A stretch of 64,000 bases of DNA from Flammeovirgaceae bacterium UBA7330. GTDB lineage: Bacteria; Bacteroidota; Bacteroidia; Cytophagales; Cyclobacteriaceae. Where the stretch lies: the NCBI GenBank assembly GCA_002471275.1, contig DKPQ01000020.1, forward strand, positions 124,001 through 188,000. The letters run 5' to 3'. Below, piece after piece: positions 56,182 to 62,617 of the stretch. The notes below the pieces were generated by a model that searched no databases, was not told where the DNA came from, and worked only from the letters and a program-made list of their open reading frames with translations. Every line of letters begins with the position of its first letter. Position 1 is the first letter of the stretch. The position numbers and the translations under genes are program-made.

Positions 56182-57528
56182 ATGAAAGTGAATCAAAGCT
56201 ATTTAATCAAAGCGGGAAAAGTCATCAATGAAGGTGTTTCTGAAGCAAAAGATATCTTTATAAAGAACGGGAGAATTGAAAAGATTGATCAGCAAATCAC
56301 CGTTAGTGAAAACCATCTGGAGATCAATGCGGAAGAAAAGGTAGTGCTGCCCGGAGCCATCGATGACCAGGTGCATTTCCGTGAGCCTGGCCTCACACAC
56401 AAAGCGGATATCTTTACCGAATCGCGAGCTGCCGTTGCAGGAGGCATAACCTCTTTCATGGAAATGCCGAATGTAATACCACAAACCGTAACCCAGGATT
56501 TGTTGGCAGCCAAATACCAACTGGGGGCTCAGAAATCACTGGCGAACTACTCTTTTTATATGGGTACCACCAACGACAATCTGGACGAACTCCTCAAAAC
56601 GGATATTCGATCGGTCTGTGGAATAAAAATATTCATGGGCTCTTCGACCGGCAACATGCTGGTGGATGATGAAAAAGTATTGGAACGCATATTTAGTGAG
56701 GCTCCTCTGCTCATTGCCACACATTGTGAAGATGAAATGACTGTGAGGAACAATCAGGAAGCCTACGTAAAAAAATATGGTGACGCGGTTCCATTTGAGA
56801 TGCACCCGCTCATCAGAAGCGAAGAGGCTTGCTACCTGTCATCATCGTATGCGGTTGGGCTGGCCAAAAAGCACAACACGCGGCTGCATATTTTGCATAT
56901 TTCCACCGGAAAAGAAACCGGACTTTTCTCTAACGATAAACCACTGAAAAAAAAGAGGATCACCTCTGAGGCCTGTATCCACCACTTGTGGTTTTCGGAC
57001 CAGGACTATAAAGAAAAAGGGGCCTTTATCAAATGGAACCCTGCCGTGAAGACAAGCAAAGACCGGGATGCCATCTGGAAAGCCCTGCTGGATGACCGCA
57101 TTGATGTGATTGCCACAGATCATGCGCCGCATACACTAGGAGAAAAAGAAAATGTTTATACCAAAGCTCCTTCAGGAGGTCCGTTGGTACAGCATTCCAT
57201 GGTAGCCATGCTGGATTTTTATCATGAAGGGAAAATTTCTTTGGAGCGCATTGCCGAAAAAATGAGCCATGCCCCTGCCGAGTGCTTTCAGGTATCGGAA
57301 CGAGGATACCTGAGAGAAGGGTATCATGCCGACATCGTCATCGCGGATCTGAATAAGCCCTGGACTGTATCCAAAGAAAATGTCCTGTCAAAATGTGGTT
57401 GGTCTCCTTTTGAGGGGCACCAATTCAAATCAAGTATAGAAAAGGTATTCGTCTCCGGTCACCTGGCATTCGATGAAGGAAAGATCCATGATTCAATACT
57501 GGGGCAGCGAATGATGTTTGACAGATAA
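56182..57528 (+). CDS. pyrC: Dihydroorotase (Bacteroidota type)
   Basis: A 448-residue amidohydrolase-superfamily enzyme of pyrimidine synthesis. Features are I-D-D-Q-V-H-F-R-E-P-G-L-T-H-K near residue 60, G-I-K-I-F-M-G-S with the probable carbamylated lysine, T-H-C-E-D-E, H-I-L-H-I-S-T and A-T-D-H-A-P-H-T. The usual first metal histidine (HxH) is glutamine here; as I recall this Q-V-H form is general in Bacteroidota dihydroorotases. The C-terminal K-C-G-W-S-P-F-E-G is the family ending. Confidence 0.9.
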   Translation: MKVNQSYLIKAGKVINEGVSEAKDIFIKNGRIEKIDQQITVSENHLEINAEEKVVLPGAIDDQVHFREPGLTHKADIFTESRAAVAGGITSFMEMPNVIPQTVTQDLLAAKYQLGAQKSLANYSFYMGTTNDNLDELLKTDIRSVCGIKIFMGSSTGNMLVDDEKVLERIFSEAPLLIATHCEDEMTVRNNQEAYVKKYGDAVPFEMHPLIRSEEACYLSSSYAVGLAKKHNTRLHILHISTGKETGLFSNDKPLKKKRITSEACIHHLWFSDQDYKEKGAFIKWNPAVKTSKDRDAIWKALLDDRIDVIATDHAPHTLGEKENVYTKAPSGGPLVQHSMVAMLDFYHEGKISLERIAEKMSHAPAECFQVSERGYLREGYHADIVIADLNKPWTVSKENVLSKCGWSPFEGHQFKSSIEKVFVSGHLAFDEGKIHDSILGQRMMFDR

Positions 57529-57639
57529 AAGTACCGAAGCGGTTCAACCAGAAAAAGTCAAAAACTTTTAAGAATCCCAGGAAAGTCTTGGAGAGGGAAA
57601 GAAGTAAATCGTAATTCCAATTGATTTTCAGCTTCACTA

Positions 57640-57670
57640 TTTGTTATATCCATCATTGGATATAACTTTG
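57640..57670 (+). promoter_or_regulatory. Promoter of tRNA-His
   Basis: TTTG at 57640-57643, exactly 19 bases, then TAACTTTG at 57663-57670. It is a full match to the Bacteroidota consensus, 17 bases before the mature tRNA. Confidence 0.88.
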
Positions 57671-57687
57671 CATTCCTTTTAAAAATG

Positions 57688-57761
57688 GTGGTTGTAGCTC
57701 AGTTGGTTAGAGCGCCTGATTGTGGTTCAGGAGGTCGCCGGTTCGAACCCGGTCTTCCACC
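57688..57761 (+). tRNA. tRNA-His (anticodon GTG)
   Basis: A complete cloverleaf: D arm GCTC/GAGC, anticodon stem CCTGA/TCAGG with loop TTGTGGT (anticodon GTG), five-base variable loop, and T arm GCCGG-TTCGAAC-CCGGT. A G at 57687 supplies the encoded G-1 and C73 is the discriminator, the two histidine identity elements. The CCA end is not encoded. The acceptor stem GTGGTTG/CTTCCAC has two adjacent U-U mismatches (5:68 and 6:67). Confidence 0.93.
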
Positions 57762-57765
57762 CTGT

Positions 57766-57801
57766 AAATGAGGCAGTTACAGAAAAGTGGCTGCCTCATT
57801 T
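57766..57801 (+). terminator. Terminator of tRNA-His
   Basis: AAATGAGGCAG (57766-57776) and CTGCCTCATTT (57791-57801) form a perfect 11-pair stem followed by AATTTATTT. It starts four bases after the tRNA. Confidence 0.88.
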
Positions 57802-57807
57802 AATTTA

Positions 57808-57829
57808 TTTGCGTGCTTTTTGCGTGCTT
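57808..57829 (+). repeat. Tandem 11-base repeat beside tRNA-His, possible integration site
   Basis: TTTGCGTGCTT occurs twice in perfect tandem (57808-57818 and 57819-57829), directly after the tRNA terminator, where core genes end and accessory genes begin. It could be the left junction or an integrase-binding site of an island. No second copy is seen in the window, so the other end would lie beyond it. Confidence 0.45.
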
Positions 57830-57831
57830 TT

Positions 57832-58228
57832 CAAAAAATCCTTACAATACTTCCATCCTTTATATAGAGACGAGAATATTTCTTTTGGAATGTAGTACAG
57901 GCTACGCTATGAAATATAATATATGAAGCTCCTTCTTATTCATAGTGTTTCCCCTCTTTGCCATTGTGGGGATTAGGAGATTTACAACCACCTGGCAAAA
58001 TTACAAGATTAAGTTCATGAAAATAACGAAATGGTATTTGAATCCCCCTCGAACTTTTCTGACAAGGACCAAAAGTATTCTCCAATTTAATTGGTTTATA
58101 TAGAGCCAAAATTACCTTTCTTAAATATCATTCCGTTTTCTTGCATATCAATTTAATAATTTACATTTTTATGCAACTGATTCCGCTATTACTATATATG
58201 CGGTGGGGGATAATTAAAGTCTAGCTAA
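57832..58228. other. AT-rich stretch without recognisable genes
   Basis: About 400 bases following the tandem repeat. It is AT-rich with many stops in all frames. I see no gene, RNA or consensus promoter in it; it may be decayed DNA at the edge of the island. Confidence 0.5.
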
Positions 58229-58615
58229 TTGGAAAAATCACAAAATCCTATCCTTAGAGAAGGTATCAATCACAAGGATCATTTATCGGGACGATGGATT
58301 TCCGAAGACGGATCATTTATTGATATCAGCTGTTTCACAAACCATGGCTTTAATGGCAATTTGTGCTTTAGTAAGCTTCTTTGGAATATTATATCTTTCG
58401 ATGCGATCGCCTATAGAGAAGGGAGTAAAATAATATTTGTTTCCACAAATTGTAAAGAAATCGCTGAATTGACATGCAGTTATTCAATGATATTCACAGG
58501 TCAATTTGAATTAGGACTACAACAGGAACTCAAATTTAAATTTTCTATTTATAGAAACTGCTCGGAAGGAAATTTATGCAATAAAGAAATTCGCTTAATT
58601 AAAGCTGTCAAGTAA
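58229..58615 (+). CDS. Hypothetical protein
   Basis: A 128-residue frame starting at TTG (58229), with no signal peptide. L-S-G-R-W-I-S-E-D-G-S-F-I-D-I near residue 20 resembles the first strand of a small lipocalin-like barrel, and it contains seven cysteines. I do not recognise a family. It lacks a visible promoter and has no methionine alternative, so both the start and its reality are uncertain. It lies alone between tRNA-His and the ParB-like gene. Confidence 0.45.
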   Translation: MEKSQNPILREGINHKDHLSGRWISEDGSFIDISCFTNHGFNGNLCFSKLLWNIISFDAIAYREGSKIIFVSTNCKEIAELTCSYSMIFTGQFELGLQQELKFKFSIYRNCSEGNLCNKEIRLIKAVK

Positions 58616-58714
58616 TTTTCCTACTGGCTTACCCCCCTCTCCCCAAGAGCCCTCATCTGAGTACCCACAGACACAAAATTGTGAAATTTTCAAATGGCAA
58701 TTCTGGCTTTTGCT

Positions 58715-58722
58715 TAGATTTG
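58715..58722 (+). promoter_or_regulatory. -7 element of the ParB-like gene
   Basis: TAGATTTG matches TAnnTTTG, 18 bases before the ATG at 58741. No TTTG is found at the right upstream distance. Confidence 0.45.
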
Positions 58723-58740
58723 AGGTTGAAAAAGTGATGA

Positions 58741-59643
58741 ATGGGTACAGAACAACATATTAAAGAAACCGGGGAGATCATTATCCTGGATGAACTTAGA
58801 AATTTTATTTCTCCACTTTCCACAGAAGAATTTCATTATCTGGAGCAAAGTCTATTAAAAAACGGATGCAAGGACCCTTTGACTCTTTGGCAAAGTGAAG
58901 ACGGATTCATTCTCATAGACGGGCATCATAGACTGCAAATCTGCCAAAAGCACAATATCGAATTTACAACGGAGGTACTTCAGTTTACCACGATGGAAGA
59001 GGTGCAGATCTGGATGGTGAATCACCAGATCGGAAGAAGAAATCTTACTGCGGATCAATTGAGCTATTACAGAGGTAAGAAGTATTTATTATTGAAGAAG
59101 TCCCACGGAGGACATACAAACGTAGAAAACAAAGGCAATCGTGGTGCCACAACCTCAAAGCTGTTATCAGAAGAGTTTAAGGTGGGAGAAAGCACCATAA
59201 AACGCGATGCCAAGTTTGCCGAAGGCCTCGGGATCATTAGTCAATCTAACCCAGAATTAAAGAACAAAATCCTGAAGGGTGAAACCGGATTCAAGAAAGG
59301 CGATATTCAACTGATTAGTGATTTTGATGATAAACAAAAATCTCTATTAAAAGTTAAAAACGAAGCTGATTTGTTTAATAAGATCTCCAGGTTCAGAAAG
59401 GAAAACGTTGATGAAATTGAACGCAAACTTGATGAAATTGAAAATACTAAACATGCAGATGCACAAGCAGAACTACGGTCTCGTGATTCAATGTTTTCGA
59501 ACCAGGAAGAAAGATTGGAACGCATAAAAGCCAGAATTATTTCAGCAATAAATGATGCTATCAGAAATAAGAATTTGAAAGCGATTGAGGAACTTAAAGG
59601 TTTGGTCGATCGACTTCAAAAGGAACTTGTTTACATGGAGTAG
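58741..59643 (+). CDS. ParB-like nuclease/CTPase-domain protein
   Basis: A 300-residue protein with a ParB N-terminal domain at residues 10-100. Typical are the strand I-I-I-L-D-E-L-R-N-F, L-K-N-G-C-K-D-P-L-T-L-W and I-D-G-H-H-R-L-Q-I-C. Residues 105-165 could form the central helix-turn-helix part (S-K-L-L-S-E-E-F-K-V-G-E-S-T-I-K-R-D). The C-terminal 100 residues are charged and coiled-coil-like. No ParA gene is adjacent, so it is an orphan, as in many plasmids and integrative elements. It may bind DNA to regulate the island rather than partition it. Confidence 0.8.
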   Translation: MGTEQHIKETGEIIILDELRNFISPLSTEEFHYLEQSLLKNGCKDPLTLWQSEDGFILIDGHHRLQICQKHNIEFTTEVLQFTTMEEVQIWMVNHQIGRRNLTADQLSYYRGKKYLLLKKSHGGHTNVENKGNRGATTSKLLSEEFKVGESTIKRDAKFAEGLGIISQSNPELKNKILKGETGFKKGDIQLISDFDDKQKSLLKVKNEADLFNKISRFRKENVDEIERKLDEIENTKHADAQAELRSRDSMFSNQEERLERIKARIISAINDAIRNKNLKAIEELKGLVDRLQKELVYME

Positions 59644-59678
59644 CCATGCAAGGGAGTGTTACCTCAACTCTGTCTAGG

Positions 59679-59712
59679 TTCCTTCCGGGGGCACCCCCGG
59701 AAGGAAGTTTTT
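59679..59712 (+). terminator. Terminator after the ParB-like gene
   Basis: TTCCTTCCGGGGG (59679-59691) and CCCCCGGAAGGAA (59694-59706) form a near-perfect palindrome followed by G and TTTTT. It lies 35 bases after the stop. It borders the IS256 remnant and could also belong to that element. Confidence 0.75.
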
Positions 59713-60675
59713 CATTCCTTAGAACGGTTGGTGGCTACCTCTAAATCCAGCCGTCCTTCAAATCTAATAGCCAGCTGCTGAACAGTCAACCCCCAATTCT
59801 GTAAGAGTGATGTCCATTTTTTCTCAATGCGCCTGGTGACCAGAGACACAAGTTTCATCAAGGCCATATCGGAGGTGAAAGTGCCTTTGGTCTTGGTCAC
59901 CTTCCGCACCTGTCTGTGGAAGCCTTCTACAGAATTTGTGGTATAGATCAGCCGTCTATAGGACGACTATACTCAAAGTAGGTACTTAATCGGTCCCAAT
60001 TATCATTCCAGGAGCGGATCACTACCGGATATTTCTTTCCCCATTTTCCTCCAGATCCAACTGAGCTGTTTTTGCCTTATCTTTGGTATTAGCCTGGTAG
60101 ACTAACTTCAGATCCTTCATGAAGATCTTCGGCTCTTTACTACCCACATACTTGAGACTGCTACGGATTAGGTGGATCACACAGAGTTGGATACCGGCTT
60201 TTGGAAAGTATGGCCTCCTAAAGCCAGTCAGGTTGTCGGTACAGTCAATTAAGTGTCTGTAGGACTCCACGGTTATTCAAGCCAGTTTGCACCTGTAACC
60301 CAGAAGTTAGCTCCTTCGCTCTCAGAGATATAGATACACAGTATTTCATTACGACCTTCCTAATTGATGCCCTAGATGTTATAAAGTGCTTTGTGCTTGA
60401 CTTGCCCCTCTTCCCGGACTTTAAAGTGCATCGAGTCAATTCCATACAATAGAGTATACCGACTCTAAGGGACCACTGCTTTACTTTTGGTACAACCCGG
60501 TCGGTAATATCGCTGAGGATGTGGGTGGATGTCTCCGTATCGTACATCTCGGAAATATAATCTTGAATATCCCGCAGGCTGTTTCCTAACCCGTACATAG
60601 CAATGATCTGTTTCTCCAGGCTGCCGGCCAGAATGCGCTGCCGCTTCTCTGAAGCCTTTCCTTTTTTAGGATAGG
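59712..60675 (-). pseudogene. IS256-family transposase, 5'-truncated and frameshifted
   Basis: Minus-strand fragments in several frames align end to end with the catalytic and C-terminal part of an IS256 (MULE-type) transposase. They include R-I-L-A-G-S-L-E-K-Q, Y-G-L-G-N-S-L-R-D-I-Q-D-Y-I, the Q-L-C-V-I-H-L-I-R-S-S-L-K-Y-V block, S-W-N-D-N-W-D-R-L-S-T-Y-F, and the terminal K-K-W-T-S-L-L-Q-N-W-G-L. The N-terminal third is missing and there are at least three frame breaks. It is inactive. Confidence 0.85.
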
Positions 60676-60780
60676 TGTAAATTCAATTTTTTACACTTTA
60701 TTACCAAATTCATGATGTTAATTGTGGTAAAGTCAAGCAGCTGGTTTGTGTGGCTGAACTTTTCCACTATTCACATCCAA

Positions 60781-60873
60781 TTATTGCTTAGGGCTTATTT
60801 TGCCCAGCGATTTATAGGGATGACTCTGGTTGTAATCATTTCTCCAATTCTCAATAATCTGATCATACCCCAA
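60781..60873 (-). pseudogene. IS3-family transposase C-terminal remnant
   Basis: The minus strand reads D-Q-I-I-E-N-W-R-N-D-Y-N-Q-S-H-P-Y-K-S-L then G-K-I-S-P-K-Q and a stop. This is the recognisable end of an IS3-family integrase core (compare W-R-x-D-Y-N-x-x-R-P-H-S-S-L-G). About 28 residues remain before a stop in the same frame, so only a scar is left. It lies between the IS256 remnant and the TlpA gene; the rest of that 250-base gap shows nothing else. Confidence 0.6.
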
Positions 60874-60928
60874 TCATTAGGACTCAATCATTGTCACAAC
60901 AACTATTCGATTTTCTGCTGCTTCCACA

Positions 60929-62095
60929 CTAATTGTAATACATCTTATCCTCAAGGAATTCCTTCAATTCACTTGGTCTCAAATCTTTTGCAACGATCAA
61001 TCCATTTGAATCTAACAAGTAATTAGTTGGAAATTTATTAATAGACATTTTCTTGCACCATACTGCATCTACATCTATAAATTGATTCCAAGCCAGCTCA
61101 TACTTTACAATAGCTTTTAACCATTTACTTTTATCTTCTTCTTTATCACTAGATATTCCGACTATTTCAAATCCTGAGTTTTTGTATTTCTTATATAATG
61201 TACTGAATTCCGGGAATTGGTCGATACAAGGACGGCAAGAACTATACCAGAAATCTATAAGAGTATATTGCTGATCTTTAGGAATAATGTTTTTTACAGA
61301 ATCAAATTTAAAGTTTAAGAGAGTCACCTCAGGGAAGGGGTTTCCAATTGCAAGAATACTGGAAATTTCAAGCTGTTTTTTCAACACTGATCCTGGATAT
61401 GACTCTTTTAAAACAGGTGATAATTTTTCAAATGTTGAATTAAAAGTATGATTATACCCGTCCATTGAGAAAAGGTTAATTAATTTCCATAATACAAGAT
61501 ATGAATCAGGATGTTTTATTGAATAATTAAGCAATATACTATCACTTTTGTTGTAAATAGTTTTAATCTCTTGCTCTAGTCGGTACTTTATACTATCAGG
61601 AACTTTTCTTTCGTATACGTTCATAATACTATCCCACTTGAGATAATATGATTCTGTCATTTTAATTATATCCTCATAAGCCTTTAAATATGATTCTCGG
61701 TATTCTGCCATTATTGAATTCTGCACAAAAGGAACCTTCCTGTTTTCATCAATGTCAATGATCATCGTCTGATGACCTGGTTCTAAAACAAACAATTCAG
61801 ACATGTATATGTCTTCATATTCCAAGGTGAATGCCATTGGGTAATTAATAATCCCTGATACAGAAAATTCACCATCTATCACCTCTGCACGGAATTCATC
61901 TATGTTACTTGAAAAATAATCTTTAACATAAAATGGATATAAAATTACGCTCCCTGAATCAGCATTAATTTTTCCGTCAACAAAAAAAGAATTGTTATCT
62001 ATGGACTCCTTGTCCTTGTTATTATCGATGCGACAAGATGACATTGTAATACAACATGTCAACAGAAAATAACCTGCAATTAAATTAAACTTCAT
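60929..62095 (-). CDS. TlpA-family thiol-disulfide oxidoreductase, lipoprotein
   Basis: A 388-residue periplasmic protein. The signal ends in a lipobox M-S-S-C near residue 20. Residues 30-130 resemble the DUF4369 domain often found before such modules, and a helical linker follows. The thioredoxin-fold part has F-W-Y-S-S-C-R-P-C (Cys287 and Cys290) and the cis-proline segment K-F-P-T-N-Y. The ATG at 62095 is used; the frame stays open to 62203 without a signal-like start. It is divergent from the cysteine-rich leader-peptide gene 200 bases away. Its AT-rich composition differs from core genes. Confidence 0.88.
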   Translation of the reverse strand: MKFNLIAGYFLLTCCITMSSCRIDNNKDKESIDNNSFFVDGKINADSGSVILYPFYVKDYFSSNIDEFRAEVIDGEFSVSGIINYPMAFTLEYEDIYMSELFVLEPGHQTMIIDIDENRKVPFVQNSIMAEYRESYLKAYEDIIKMTESYYLKWDSIMNVYERKVPDSIKYRLEQEIKTIYNKSDSILLNYSIKHPDSYLVLWKLINLFSMDGYNHTFNSTFEKLSPVLKESYPGSVLKKQLEISSILAIGNPFPEVTLLNFKFDSVKNIIPKDQQYTLIDFWYSSCRPCIDQFPEFSTLYKKYKNSGFEIVGISSDKEEDKSKWLKAIVKYELAWNQFIDVDAVWCKKMSINKFPTNYLLDSNGLIVAKDLRPSELKEFLEDKMYYN

Positions 62096-62295
62096 TCGGT
62101 GAAAATAAATATTAATTATGAAACATTTAACATCAGCAATTGATACAATATCACAAATCAAAAAGATTTGAGTCCAGTAATAATGGACTTTGATATCATA
62201 CATTTAGCGTATTCAATTTCATTTTTTTTTAAAAATTGAATATGAATAGGGAAGCTGAAAACTTAATAGAGTAAGCAATAAGTAACTATTAAAAA

Positions 62296-62481
62296 ATGAA
62301 AGAACTAGGAAAGCTTAAATTAAGCTCTGAAAAGACCTTGAGACAAGAAGAATTGTTAAAATTTAGAGGTGGATCAGATTGTACTGGAATGGGTACAAAT
62401 AAATGTAATGCAGACTGTCCTTGCACAGACCCACACGATTATTGTGTTGATAACAAATGTACAAGACGGCCAGCGCCTTAA
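62296..62481 (+). CDS. Double-glycine leader peptide with six-cysteine core (putative secreted peptide / RiPP precursor)
   Basis: A 61-residue precursor. The leader M-K-E-L-G-K-L-K-L-S-S-E-K-T-L with E-E-L-L-K-F-R-G-G (residues 1-26) matches the Bacteroidota GG-leader type (TIGR04149-like), cut after Gly26 by a C39-type ABC transporter. The 35-residue core has six cysteines at 29, 37, 41, 43, 50 and 55 and ends R-R-P-A-P. The spacing resembles small disulfide-knotted domains (C-x3-C-x-C-x6-C-x4-C). No transporter or radical-SAM gene is in the window. The TlpA-type lipoprotein is its divergent neighbour. No Shine-Dalgarno is visible. Confidence 0.8.
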   Translation: MKELGKLKLSSEKTLRQEELLKFRGGSDCTGMGTNKCNADCPCTDPHDYCVDNKCTRRPAP

Positions 62482-62509
62482 AATTTAATTGATCAAGTAA
62501 AAATTAATT

Positions 62510-62542
62510 GAGGGTGTCTCAAAAGGGCATCCTCTTTTTTTT
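62510..62542 (+). terminator. Terminator after the leader-peptide gene, formed by the IS1182 end
   Basis: GAGGGTG (62510-62516) pairs with CATCCTC (62528-62534; one G-T pair), followed by eight T. The sequence GAGGGTGTCTCAAAAG also looks like an IS1182-type terminal inverted repeat. The element end may therefore double as the terminator for the peptide gene. Confidence 0.7.
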
Positions 62543-62617
62543 GGATAGCGATAAAAAAATCAGGCCGAGATCAATGAAGTTCTCGGCCTTTTGGTGACTA
62601 ATGTTTAAATTAGTCAT

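Noticed and set aside
60712..61026. Plus-strand open frame of 104 residues
   Set aside because: It runs across the IS3 scar and the end of the TlpA gene on the opposite strand and encodes nothing recognisable.
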